From NCBI GenBank assembly GCA_006538405.1, contig BJKQ01000017.1, positions 62,001 to 126,000 on the forward strand: 64,000 nucleotides of DNA, read 5' to 3'. The notes under the pieces are model-generated. The model did no database searches. It was not told where the DNA came from and saw nothing but the letters and a program-made list of their open reading frames with translations. A program made the position numbers and the translations under genes. This document shows, one piece after another, positions 49,001 to 61,900 of this stretch; the stretch's first letter is position 1; every line of letters begins with the position of its first letter. This DNA is from Hansfordia pulvinata. Lineage: Eukaryota > Ascomycota > Sordariomycetes > Xylariales.

Positions 49001-50091
49001 GATGGGTGTGGCCCCTGCGGCGGTGGGTGTGGCGCCGCCATCGCCCGCGGCGAAAAACTTTGATTTCTTGCCTTGGTCCCCAAAGGTGGTGATGAGCTTC
49101 AGGGCGGACGACTTGGCCAGGTTGCGCTGCGGCCCGCGGTTCAGGCCTGGGGGGGACAGGGGAGGGCTGAGCACCTCGGGGATGCTGGGGTTCATGCTCT
49201 GGAAGGTCAGCTGCTGGGCCGAGGGGGACGCCCATGGCTCGGTGGACTCGATGCCACTGCAGGCAAAGCTGGAGAGACGGACAGAGTTAGCTGAGAACAC
49301 AAGACTCAAGCGAAGTTCGGAATAGGGGGCTGCCCATGGCCTTTACTCACCAGCGGATGGCCAGCTGCTGCTGCCCGTGCTGGACCGCAAACTCCCCCCA
49401 CTTCTTGATGATCTGCGACTGGCGCTCCCAGACGCTGGGGAAGAACATGCACAGCAGGATCAAGGCCTCCATCCACTTGCGGTGCGAGACGTAGATCTCG
49501 ATGGCGTCGTTGTAGTCGCCCATGCCGATCATGATGGTGGCGGCGGCGTGGACGTCGCCCGTCTCGAGCAGGCGCTGGACGTAGGCGCGGCCCAGCTTGT
49601 GCTGCGAGGCCTGGCCGCCGATGCCGGACAGGGCCAGCAGCATCCAGTCGGAGCTCGTCATGTTCTCCGACATGGCCTGGGTCATCAGGTCGGCGTCAAT
49701 GTCGCCCAGCCACTTGGCCAGCAGGATGCGGTTGGGCGAGCTCTGCGGGTGGCGGGACATCTCGTCGCGGACCAGGTCCTCCATCTCGCGGTGCCAGCCG
49801 AAGATGACGCTCAGCATCTGGCGGCGCAGGTCGTCGTTGGTCAGGCGGCTCTGGTCGGTGGCCACCATGGGCGTGCGCTTGTGGGGCACGTCGTGCAGGC
49901 GGCTGCGCGTGAACTTGAACAGGTCGTGCACCTTGTTCTGCTTGTCGGCATCGTTGGGGCTGTGCAGCACCTCGTTTCGCAGGCGCGAGCCGGGGCGGCG
50001 GTGGTGGGACGAGGAGGTGTTGGAGGAGGTGACGGAGGCCGAGCCGATACTGCTTAGCGAGTAGGCGTCCTGATCGCCGTACGGGGGCATC

Positions 50092-50123
<32 letters not shown>

Positions 50124-52385
50124 CTGTCGCTGCTGCCGCTGAGGGGCGTGGCGGGCGGCCGACTGCAGGGAGGAGCCGGCCGAGATGTACGTGTTCTCGG
50201 TGACGGCGCGGGAGTCGAGGGAGGGCGGGTAGCGGCCGCCGCGGGCGCTGGCGGAGCCGGCCGAGGACTTGGACAGGGTGGACGAGGCGCGGCTGCGGCT
50301 GGACACGGGGGTCTGCGAGGAGGCGTAGCGGTCCGAGGCGTAGGGGTCGGCGGCGTCGGCTTCGGCGTCGGCTTCGGCGCCGCGGGCCAGGCGGGCGAGG
50401 GGGGACATGCGGTCATCGTCGCTCTCGGAGACGTCGGCGTTGATGGGGATGGAGGAGTCGGACTCGGCGCCGATGATGACGACCCCTTGCTCGGACTGCT
50501 CCTCGATGGAGACGGGGGGCGAGGGCGGCAGCAGGTTGGCGGGGTGCTGGACGTTGGCGACGCGCTGCGAGGGCGTGTTGAGGTCGTACTGCTGGACCGT
50601 GTTGTTGGGGCCGAGCGAGAAGAGGGTGGCGGCGGGGCCGTAGACGGCGAGTCCGCGGACGTGGTCGACGGTGGGGATGCTGTCGTAGGTGACGTGCTTT
50701 GTGCGGACGTCCCAGGAGAGGGTCTCGCTGGAGGGCAAGGAAGACGGTCAGTACAGACGGTGATAAAGAGGGGTCGGGATCCGTGGTTCGTAGTAAATGG
50801 TGTGTGTGGGTTGGTGAAGGGGGGGTGACGAGCCCGAGCACGAGGCTGGCCAACCTAAGCGCGCGCCTATCGCTGAAGAAGAGAGAAGGGGGGAGAGGGG
50901 GTACATCGCATTTCAGGATGGTTGCATCCATCCAACGGAGACGCAGGTACGACAGGCAGGGCAGGCGCTCTTTCCCTCTCTTCATGGAGCGAATGAGGCT
51001 CTCCAGGGGGGAAGGCGACCCGGTGGTTTCGACACGATCCGGTGGTTTCAAGGGTAGAAATGAAAGCCTGGACAACAACGGAGGCAAAATGGTAAGAAGA
51101 GGAAGAAGAAGACTCACCCGTCCGAGTACTGGATGATGCGCCCATTCTTGCTCCAGCCCATCCAGTTGGGGCCGTTCTGGTAGTTCTCGGTGCGCTTGAG
51201 GATGCGCACGACCTTGGCCGGCTCCTTGACGTTCTTGGCCACGCTCCACACGCGCAGGTCGCCGTCGCGCGTCTGCACCGCCAGCATGTCCGACTTTTGC
51301 CGGGACGAGGACGCGTGCCACGACAGGCCGATGATGGGCGAGGGCGCGCGCGTCGTGCTCAGGTTGTGCAGGATCGTGAAGCGCGGCTGGAGCGTCGCGA
51401 TGAGGAGGGAGCCGTTTTGGTAGCTGCGTGGTGGGGTTAGCGAGGATATTCCAGGAAGAAGAGGGCAGGACGAATAAAGAGAAGGGCGAAAATAAATAAA
51501 TAAAAACTTGCCCAATGGCAAAGGTCCGGCAGTCGTTGGCCGGGGCCAGCGCCGTCACCGAGATCTGGTCTATCGTCCGGGCCGAGATGTGCTCCGACGT
51601 GGTCGGCTCGAAGAGGATGATGTTACCCTGCGTGTTGCCTGAGACTCGCGCGTCAGTGCCTGATTACATGATGACATGATATTTGGTATGGTGATTATGT
51701 CATGGTGGCCGATAAAAATAAGGGGCAGCGGTGGTGGGTTTTCGAGGGGCGGGAGAATAGGGGGTGAACATGGTCAAGCAGGAAAAAAAACTCACCAAAC
51801 GCGACGTTGCCGTTGCGCATCCACGCCGCGCAGGTCAGCGTCTCGTACGACGCGAAGCGGGCCACCTCGTCGCCCGTCATCAGGTCCCAGACGATGGCCG
51901 TCATCTCGGCATCGTAGCTGACGACGAGCCGCCCGGCGCCCATCTCGCTCTGCGTGTCGACGGCCAACAGCTGCACCTCGGCCGAGTGCCGCGAGAACCG
52001 CCGCTCGATGGTGAGGCTGTCGTGGTGCGCGACGACGATGGAGCTCCCCTCTGCAGATGATGTTAGCCAAGGGTGTTTTTTCTCTCCTTCTTTCTCTTAT
52101 CGCATGGTTCCATCTCATCTTGCCTGTTTCTTAATATATATGAAGGGGGTCAAGGGCCCTTCTCCCCTTTGCTCTATTTGCAGTATTGGGAGTCGCCGAG
52201 TACTTACGTCCATAGAGAAACATTGACGCCGTAGCCGACGTGGGCTCAAAGTACTTGACCAGGGCGGTCGGCGAGGTGAAGTCGATCGGGTCGGCGGCCG
52301 CCTTGCCCATGCGCGACGACTGCCCGGACGAGCTCATCGAGGCGTTGCGATGCCGCGACATGGTTTGGTGGCTCGAGGACGACAT
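46016..52385 (-). CDS. WD40-like / Gemin5-TPR-like large protein
   Basis: 1831 residues from six exons: 52385-52208, 52050-51796, 51638-51512, 51423-51118, 50727-49351 and 49268-46016. The frame is intact throughout. The N-terminal half is beta-propeller-like: GSSIVVAHHDSLTIERRFSR, VSYDAEMTAIVWDLMTGDEV, ARFASYETLTCAAWMRNGNV and SVTALAPANDCRTFAIGYQN. It continues with MLAVQTRDGDLRVWSV and IGLSWHASSSRQKSDMLAV. A poly-Gln/Ser linker follows. Then comes a helical TPR-like block: WHREMEDLVRDEMSRHPQ, GRAYVQRLLETGDVHAAATI and YNDAIEIYVSHRKWMEALIL. The last 1000 residues are disordered, with RS/RE runs, poly-Pro, poly-Asn/Asp and basic motifs. Fungal proteins of this layout are often labelled Gemin5-TPR-like; roles in RNA or membrane processes are unproven. 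The third intron is GC-AG (see findings). Met9 (MSRHRNAS) is an alternative start. Confidence 0.82.
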
Positions 52386-55300
52386 CGTGGGCGTCGATTA
52401 GAATCTGCCATGGCGCTGGTGTTAGAAGAAGAAGAAGAAGAAAGAAAGAAAGAAGAACAGCCCCCATGATGGCAATGCATATCGTCTCTGGTTCCCCGTC
52501 TCTACCTCTCTCTTTCGCAGTGCATACGAGATAGTCGGGTAAATGTCGACAGGGAAACAAGAAGAAGAGCCAGAAAGGGGAATTGAAAAAGGAAAAAAAA
52601 AAAAAGAATCGCCCAATAGGAAAATGACTCAGACGGACTGACTACTCACTTCAATCGACTGATGCCTCCCCGAGTCCGGCTTCAAATAGTCGGTGCAGCA
52701 CGCGGGATGGTACACAGCCAAGTCCCAAACATTACCACCGACTTGGGAAGGGCCCGCGGCGAGGGAGTTCTTTTTTTTTTTTGAGTGTCCTTCTTTTTCC
52801 TCCCTTGAACTGTGTTGCTCTCTATCTCTTTTTTTTCCCTTATGTTAATTTCCCCCCTGGCTTGTCACACCCAGAACCCCCGCGGCGAAGGACCGGGCGT
52901 CTCTGGACAATTTGAGTTGGGAGCGCCGTGTGGTCGGGTTGTATCGTGTCGTGTCGGGCCCCGAGCCGCAAGGAATGCGTGTTTCCGGGCGTGCGGCGGG
53001 CTGAGCTCCGAGCCGGGATTTCGCGAGAGGGAGAGCTGTGTACGCGCGTGCGTGCGTGTGTGTGTGCGTGTGTGTGTGTATTTGCGCGTGCGTGTTTATG
53101 GGCGCGTGTCTCGTTGCGCGACGTCGGATAGGTGCTATTATCAGCTACTGCTAATGTTGCTTCTGCCGTTTACCGCTCGCTGCCGCTGCACCTCACAACT
53201 GGCCAGGCAAGGCAATGTTGATTCCAGGTTCTGTTTGCTGACAGAGAGTCCGCGTCCGCAGGAGAGGGCGCACGCACGCAGAGCCCGAGGAATAAGCCGG
53301 GCTCGGAGGAGGAAGAGGAGGAGGAGGAAATGGCGGCCGGAGAAGCCCAGGCGGAGGAGGAGAGTGGTGGGAGGAGACCGGGGGGATGAGCAGGTGCGGA
53401 GGTTGGGGTTACCGCGTGGGTTGTCGCCTCGTGGGAGCTGGTTGCATTAGTGGCGCTGTGACCGGGACTCTATAAGACAGACTCGCCGGCCGGGGCGGGA
53501 GAGAGCTGGCGCTTGTCTTCTCGGCGCGGGTCCGTGGTTGGCCTGCTTGCCTGCTTGCTGGCTTGCTCTTCTTTTTCTGTTGCTGGTCCTGGTCTGCTTG
53601 CTTCCGCCTTTGCTTTCCTCTGCTTTTGTCGTAGTGGTTGTTGTTGTTGTTGTTGTTGTCGTCGTCGTCGTCCTCGTCGTCCTCGTCGGGTTGGTCTCCT
53701 TCTTCTTTCTCCGCTTCTGGTGGATTTCCCTCTTGCTCTTCTGTCCTCGGCAGTCTTCCAACGGCGTGCGTACAGGGGTATCAACGGTTCAATAGCAAAT
53801 CGAGCTGAGACGTAACACACGGCACAAGAGCAAGGCCGGAGCGAATGGGCGAGGAGAGAGTGGGAGAGTGAGGGAGAGGAACAAGGCGAGCAAGCAAGCG
53901 AGAAAGAGAGAGGAAAAGAGCCCGAGTACCCATAGGACGACGCAAACAGCAGCTCGGGGGTATTTTGGCGAAAAGAACTCCCTCCCCCCAGGTCTGTCTG
54001 GTCTGGCTTGGTGTCAATGCCATGCTGTGCCGTGCCATGCATCTCCAGTCGACACAGAGCACGCACACAGCCCACATCCACATCAGCCTCCACATCCACA
54101 TCGACTACTGGTACCTCGAGAGCGTGAGCCCGTCCTCGAAGCGCCCAGGACCAGTCTCCTCGACCTGTCAGTGGCTCGGGCTGCATACGATAGCTGGCAT
54201 GATGAAGCTACTACTCGTACCAGTAGTAGTGGGGAGAGGGGGGGGGGGCCCTTTTTTTCTCCAGAAGCGGATCCGGACCGGCTAAGCCAAGCACTGCAAA
54301 GACCCAGCATGCGAGCAGGGATGGCCACCAGCCATAGCAAGAGCAAGGCCGCGGCGGCAGGGGATAGGCCCAGCTCGTGAGAGGGGTGGTGGACTTTTGG
54401 GGCTCGACGACTGACTGACTGGCTGGCTGGCTGGACGAGATGCTCATGTTTATTATTAGTTATTACAGCGTACTGTAGTCACGAGTAGTGCCTACCGCCT
54501 TGCTGTGCGGTCTTGTCGCCTGTCTGTTCGCTCGCTTGCGCATGCCTGCCTTCCTGCCGCTGCCGGTGCATTCACATTGCATCACGGCGCAGCGCATCGC
54601 ACCGCATCGTGGCTCTGCTCTGCTCTCCCTCTGCCTCTGCCTCTATGGCTCTCTGTCGCTACCGAATGGGACGGGGTAGACCAGGGGGGGGGTTGCTGCG
54701 ACGTGCCGCCGGCGTCGACACCATTCACGTCGATCGGACGGGGCTATTCTCATGCGTGCTCATGCGAGTTGCGACGTGCTGCTGCGAGTACAGCTGCCGC
54801 TGGCTACCGACCTAATAAGGTAGGTATTCAGTTACTCGTATGGAGGTTAGGTACTTATCCAGCACCGCCAGTCCTCACCGAACTAATACTCTACATGGAT
54901 AACCCGCCTTTGTTACTGAGAGCGGCGGTGGTTCTTTTGTCCCCGCATTTGTACGAGCTCCTCCCGACAGAGAGATACAGATACAGATGCAGATGCAGAT
55001 GCAAATGCAGACGTAAGAGTCGATGCTCGTATGTACATATACGGAGCGCGCCACGAGACGACACGGGCGGCACGGGACCGGAGTCACAAGCGGACGGGCG
55101 GGCGAGCGGTGACGGGAGGGGAGAGGGGGCGATATCATAGGTGCAAGTGGAAATGACGAGGCGTTGGGCTGTGGAGGGGACGGGATGGGGGGAGTACGAG
55201 TACTCGCACGTAGAGCCAGGGCCTCTTGGGGTTCGTGATGGGCATTCGTGGGTGGTTGTTTTCCTTTCTATTTTCTGGATTTTGGAAATAAAAATAATTC

Positions 55301-55410
55301 GTGATGATTGGTATTCTACGGTAGCTGCCTGTTTAGGCCGGTCTGCATTCTGCCGTCTCCATTTCTTTGCTGTTCCATTTCTTCCATTGTCTGTCTGTCG
55401 GTCTCTCGGC

Positions 55411-55437
55411 TCGAGTCGAGTCGAGTCGAGTCGAGTC
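55411..55437. repeat. TCGAG pentanucleotide tandem tract
   Basis: Five tandem TCGAG units plus TC in non-coding DNA. It is another member of the pentamer-tract set in the gene-poor regions. Confidence 0.92.
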
Positions 55438-55972
55438 TTCTCATTGTCTCGTCCCCTTTGTCTCCAAGTCTCCGCGCCCCTCCTCCTCTTTCGTGTATCC
55501 GTACTTAGGTACCTACCTAACCCAGTCATCCAAGGCGAACGAGCGTGGAGAGCAGGCGTTGGGACGACGTGGTTGGTCAGAACTCCTCTCCTCTCCTCTC
55601 CCCTCGTACGAGTACAGTCTCTTTGCTCTCCCTCTCTCTTTCTCTCTCTCGGGGGAGTGTCCCGTCTGTTCTGTACTTTGAGTGGCTGGAGGGAGGGCCT
55701 TTGGGGCCTGGCGCCGTTGCGTGCCTCGCAGTAGCGCCGAACGTCGCGGAGAGTCGGGCGCTTAGAGCTCGAGCTTGGCTGGCTGCCGCCCGTGGGGACC
55801 CCCGGGGTCTCTGTCCCGACCCCTGCGGCCATCACGGCTGATTGGCCGGGCTGCCAGCTAATAGGGACGCCGCGAGACCCTCTCGGCACGCGCGTGGGCT
55901 CGGCGCGGCGGCAACGCTCGGCGTGACGAGCCCTCTCGTTGGCTGGCGGCCGCAGGGGTTCGTTTATTGTGT

Positions 55973-55977
<5 letters not shown>

Positions 55978-56051
<74 letters not shown>
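55978..56051. repeat. Perfect (GT)37 dinucleotide array
   Basis: 74 bases of uninterrupted GT, the longest dinucleotide array in the window. It could adopt Z-DNA. Confidence 0.97.
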
Positions 56052-56053
<2 letters not shown>

Positions 56054-58530
56054 GTTCCAGTCGTTCACGTACGAGCATCGTAGGTGTGTCCATCCATTCA
56101 GAAGAGTCTCAATCCGATTGATATTTGCACGATTGATATCCATATGCACCGGGGTCTACACCAATACAGGCGATCCTCGCGCTGTCTGGTAGGTTACAGG
56201 TATCTACCACGGAGTACGAGTACGTACTCGAAGGTACAGGGGTACGCACCGCCTTCATTCATCAACGTTCTCAATGTTCTTTGGGCACCTGCCAAATGTG
56301 CCTGACGCGGACTCGTAGATGGTAAGTACCTAGATACTTTGTACCTCACCACAATTGGATGGACCCACGATCGATGGATCCATCTTGATCTCCTCTCCTT
56401 CAACAAACGCTCCGTCTTTGATGGGAATGGGACAAACGACCCGAGGCTCAGATATGGCGCCCCGAGTCCGGAGCCGGTATCGTCACGAGTGGTCTCGGGG
56501 GGAGGGGAGGACAAACAACACCGGAAACCAGGGCTTGGTTGGTCTCTCTCACACCCATATTACCCCTGAAGCCCGGCAACCGTCGTTCGTCACAATCCCA
56601 TTGTCTGGATTTCCCCTGTCACAATCACGCCTCACCTTACGCTTCCCGTGCCATTACAACGGTCGATTATCATCACCCCGGCTCGGACGAAGACAGTGAA
56701 GGATTCAAATGGGCTACAAACCCACCACCCGCCGCCTCGTGTGCCGTCTCGCACCGCGCCGCGCCGCTCCGCTCCGCTCCAAACAAGCCAACCAAGACCG
56801 CCATCATCGCCACTAGTTGGCGCCCGCGCTTATCATGACCGGGTCCTCGTCCACTCGCGGCTGGTAGCTGATGTCCTCGCTACGGCAGAGAAGGGGTGGA
56901 GGGGGGGCGGCTGAACAAGGTCATGTGCACAGGCCGTTCCCTTCTGCCTCTCTACTCGTACAAGTATGCGTCTTCTTCTCCGCTCACCGTGACCGATGAT
57001 TGCTTACCGGCCTGCCAGATACCCCAGGTGGCTATGCTCGTGATTCGAGGGTACAGCCACTCACATACAAGCATCCAGAGCCCACGCAGGCAGAGATCCG
57101 CCTGCCCTCGACCCGGAGACGTGACAGGCTCGTCATCGTCCAGGATTCATCTCTGCCGTGATCTGTTTGAGCACCTGGGCTGAGATACGAGCAGCATGAC
57201 ATGTTACTCGTATGTACGCATATCTGCACCAAGCCACTCCGTAAAGTGCATGCATTGACGGCCTTGCCCGATCCTATCCTGCCCTGCCCTGCCGTCCCGT
57301 CTCTGGACCCCGGCCACTCTTGCTCTCCACGCCCCGCTCTCGCTCGCAGACTGCTCCGTACACGAAGGGGCGGGCGGGCCGGCCAGTCGATACAATGTTC
57401 TGTCGCCAGGGGCGAAGAATCCGAATGAACCAACACGATGCACAAAGAACCCACCCCCATCATGCATCTGCGCGCGCTCGAGCTCTCGGGCGGTCGCAGG
57501 GCGGGGACGACCGGCGGGCCTCGTGCCTATGAGTACTCGCGCGCGACCTGCAGCGGATATCTCGGGAGACAAGCAGGTCCTCGGTCCATGGGTGTGATGG
57601 GATCTCTCTCATCTGGGTCCACACGAGTACTCCGTAGGTCAGCTTACCTTACGAGTGCGTGGAGATTCGCAAGAGATGCTGCTTCGCAAGTCGCGACCCC
57701 CGGCAACCCTTTACAGCCCCCCCACAGTGGCTTTCACATATGGGGCCGGTCACGTCTCGACCTTTTTTTTTTTCTTCTCCTTTTTCTTCCGATCGGATGT
57801 GTTTGATCTGATAAGGTTGGTTGGCATCATGCAGTTGGAAATGTGGGTGCCTAGCGTAGCATGCGACCGAGTTATTCGCAAGCAGTGCCCTTCGCGTTGC
57901 CAGAGACGACAGTCCCTCTTGCTGCGGCCAGGGCTCCCGAGAGATGCTGGGCGTCGAACTATGTGCAAGGCAGGAAACTGCGTAGGTAGTCTCGCAAGAG
58001 GAACCCTTAGTGGTTTCCTTGTGATACAATACTCGGCGGGCCGTACGCTCCGTGTGGTCTGTTGTGACCGTTTTCGAGAGCATTCACTACTCAAGCCCCA
58101 GCGTAGATTGATCAACCGAAACTTGCGTGGTTATAGGTCCTCTCACAGGCTGCCCATCTCATTAAACACAACGCGATCCTCGCCCCCATGAGATCTGTTG
58201 AGTCTGCAAGCGTGGCTCGAATTCCATCTCCCATAGCCCTCACCGTTGCTGTTATGAATAACCGAATAGGTCTTGCATCAGCCCCCTTATGGAATCCTCG
58301 GTCTCTCTCGAACATCTCACGCCACCTCGAACCCTAGCAAGAGCGCAGCATGTGTACAGCCTCCCAAGCCCCCCTTTGTAGTCTGTGAAGAATCAAGAGC
58401 CTCCGGGGGCGAACCCCGCCCTCGTGAGAAGCCGAGGCCTTTCCTCACTTCCACCTGGACTCCGGCTTCTTCTCCGGCATGCCCCCCGCGATCAGAAGCA
58501 CCACCTGAACCAGGGAAGGAAACGAAAGAG

Positions 58531-58575
58531 GAAGAAGAAGAAGAAGAAGAAGAAGAAGAAGAAGAAGAAGAAGAA
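58531..58575. repeat. Perfect (GAA)15 array
   Basis: 45 bases of GAA, a purine-only tract able to form triplex DNA. It creates Glu-, Lys- and Arg-rich chance open frames. Confidence 0.95.
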
Positions 58576-58720
58576 AACAACTCAAGTGATACTCATCCCC
58601 CGCGAAGCTCTCCCGCCATCCACCAGTCACGACCAGCCCCGTATCAGCGAGCGCACGTCTACCCGGACAACTGGCCGGCCGGGGGCTAACGGCCACACAA
58701 GTCCCTTTTACCCTTTCCCT

Positions 58721-58763
58721 CTCTTCGCGGCCGCCCCCTCTTCGCGGCCGCCCCCTCTTCGCG
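58721..58763. repeat. 17-bp tandem repeat, 2.5 copies
   Basis: Unit CTCTTCGCGGCCGCCCC repeated twice perfectly and then for nine more bases. Each full unit contains a GCGGCCGC palindrome. Confidence 0.92.
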
Positions 58764-58866
58764 CCGCTACGCGAGTCCGGACGCTCGCCGGCTTGCCCTT
58801 CCCGGCTGCCGGGGGGTCTTGATTGTCCTGGGCCTCGAGGAGGATCTGCTTTAGTTTTTGCGAGTG

Positions 58867-58906
<40 letters not shown>
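58867..58906. repeat. (TA)11-(TG)9 compound microsatellite
   Basis: A perfect TA tract runs straight into a TG tract, continuing with interruptions to about 58920. The TA part is prone to cruciform extrusion. Confidence 0.93.
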
Positions 58907-58907
<1 letters not shown>

Positions 58908-61900
58908 ATGTGTGTTTGTGATGTGCCAAACGCAGCCGGAGGGACCCTCTCATCGCGTACACCCCTGTGTCAGGAGGCAACTCAGCGGCGCTCCCAGAAC
59001 TACTGAGAAGCAGAAGTGAGCCGGGTTCCTTTCCCCAGATCACGCCGTCCGGAGCGGTGCGGCGAGGCGAGGCGAGCCCGCCCCCACGCCGGCCCAAGCT
59101 ATCGCCTGGCGTGTCCAGCTGCGATCTTCCCAGGAAACAGTGGCGCCCGCTTCGCCTCAAGACAGCAGGTTTTCTCTCGCCAAGGTCGAGGACGTCGGAA
59201 GACGAGCAGCCACGGCTGTGTGTCTGCCCGTCGCAATCGCGGGGCCTAGCTACCCAGCCACCTCGGAAGGGGAGCAATGACTCCTTTGGCTCCCGATCCT
59301 CCAGCTCCTCTTCAGCACTGGCGGTCCGCGAGTCCGAAAGTCATCGAAGCCAGACCGCTCTCTTCCTCCCCTTTTCTTTTGCACCCCGGCCAGAAGAGAG
59401 AATCTGATCGGGAACCGACGAGACGCCGCTGCTTGCGGTGGCGTCTCTTTTCTCCTCGGGTCGAATCTCGCAGTCTCGATCCCCGACCGGCGCCCGAGTC
59501 TGGCCGTTCACGCGTGAGAACCAGATCTCGGGACGCCGCTGGCTGATTTGGGGGACCTCCCCCGTCGTCGTCGTCGTCGTCGTCGTTGATGATCAGTTGA
59601 CCCAGCCTCGACATCGACCTGATGAAACCACAAGTCTACCCACTCGCACGGCAGACTCGCGGTACGACAAAAAGCGCGGAGGCAGAAAGATACTTTGCAG
59701 GTGACGCGGAGTGGAGGGTTTGTTTTGCCAGCAAGAAAGCTGCAGAATTCTCTGTGTTACCTAACTTTCCACGCAGTGTCTTTTCCAGGGGTTTTCTGCT
59801 TCTCTTCTCTCGGCTCATGGCCCCGGCGCTGCAACGCTGCCCACGCCCGATCCATTCCCCGAACTACCTCATTCAGGTTGAGGAGTCACAATCGACAAAC
59901 CGTTCTTCTCTTCTCCGGCTGCGCGCCACCCCCCTGCCGAAGCCTGGGTTCTCCTGGCCTCCCACTCCAGTCCCCGACGGTCAAGGAGAGTAAAAGAAAA
60001 CCCCAAGGTCTCTCAGAAGGGCAGCGGCAAGCCCCCCCCTGCGCCGTGGGGGCCAGCCGCGATGGTAATTCCTTGAGGGATTGTTCATCCCCCCTGGCGG
60101 CACTCTCCCGTTACACACGGCCTGTCACAAGATAACCCAGGGCGTCCATGCAGGCCGGCAGATCGAGCCCGCAGACAGCGCGAGCCGCCGGCCTGACAGG
60201 CTAATTCGGGACCGGTGCCACAGAGGAAGAGAGAGACAGAGAAAGGGTAGAGCATTTGTTTCTCTTTGTTTACCCCGCGACCGCCTTTCTTGACCGCTTC
60301 CCGGTGACACAAGAAAGCCAACGCAGCGTCAGCTTTTCTCCTGCAGCTCTGCGGACGAACCGCTCGCGGCGAGTCATCCGAACCGGCCGCTGCCTGGTCT
60401 GGCTGGCTGGCTCGACGCGCTCCGCCGGTCCCGTCTGCCAATGGGAATGGGCAAGGCCCTGGTTATGCCCCCCCCTTTCTTCAACGAGCTGGCCGTGACA
60501 GCCCCTTGCATATTTACACCTCATAAATATATCCAGGCGTGCCTGTCACTCGTATGCAGTCGACAGCCGCCCTGCAAGCCGCGAGGCTCGCTTGCAACCA
60601 TCTCCTGGCACCCCCGGCTCTGGATCTCGCCGGTAAACAGGTTGGATAGGATGTTCCCTAATACATGGGCTAGGCATGTCCAACCTTGAGAAGAGGAGAG
60701 AGGGATACGCTGAGTTGTATATGCAAGCAGGCGTGCCGAATCTGCTCTCGCACACCCGTCACGCGGCGCCCCGAACGGCACAGATCGTGCCATGATCTGA
60801 CAGGACGAGATCGGGATATCCCCGCCTGCACAGAGAAAGCCCCTGCTCGGTCTGTCCAGACCCGGTCGGCAGAACAGCTGACCTCCCGCATGCAAAGTGT
60901 GGGTTCCGTTTACCAGTGAAAGGCAAGACGGCCCGTCTTATCTTTGTTGCGTCCAACACTCGGCCGGGGCCCTGTTGGCAACGCACGAGTACTCGCGCGG
61001 GCGCGCAAATGTGATCACCCAGCGTCTTGCATCCGTCCGGAGCCGCGAGGAGGCTGCGAGGCGCGGAGCGCGAGCTAACATGCATGCCACTCACGGGTGC
61101 CCGCGCAGTCAGAGCGTTACTCGTAGATGCGTGCTGTTCCGAGCCAACACGGAAACCTGACGGGCAGACTCCATTCATTCTCGAGAGGTCGCTTGAGCCG
61201 GTGCAGCAAGATACGGCGCGGGAGAGATGAAGGTCCCGCCGAACGCCCCCAGGCTCCCCAGTTGGCTCCATGACGGGCGTGCGTTGCCTGGCGTTTGCCG
61301 GCCGGGGATGGAGTAGAAACAAAAGAAATATAAAGCCTGGCGAACGAGATCGATGCGGAATGCCGCGATCTCCGCCCAGGCGTCCGATTGGCGCGCAGCT
61401 CCCGGGAGGGTCCCTGGTGCGCTTCCCCGGCGCCGCCCCGCCTTGTACCGCCGGCCCTTTGCGGCCTCGTTGGTTGGCTGGCCGGCTGCCTGGCTGGTTG
61501 GGAGAGGAAAGAGTCCAGACCCTTTCGCAGCCGCCCTCGGACACCCGTTCATGCACGCAGGTGAAGCTTCACACGAGTAGACGTACACGAGTAGAACCAA
61601 CACGGGCGGCTAGCGAGAACCGCACATTTCGACTCCAGCCCTAATCTTTGCCAGTGCGCGCCCCGGAGACTGACCGGCGCTCGCGAAGCGCGCCGCGCAT
61701 CGTGAAGGCCGAGGCAAAAGACGCGAGTCTAATTTGCCTGTAGGTCCTGACCTGCCTGGGACGGCGCCCTTGCCCATCGCAGGATAGCAATGTGTGGGTG
61801 TGCTGTATTTTCTGCGGGGGCTCTTGTCGGAATCACCATGTGAGAGGTCACATTCTCATTTCCCACGAGACGTTGGGCAGCGTTGATGTCGATGCCCGGC

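Noticed and set aside
58273..58689. Glu-rich open frame
   Set aside because: Created by the (GAA)15 array; flanks are not protein-like.
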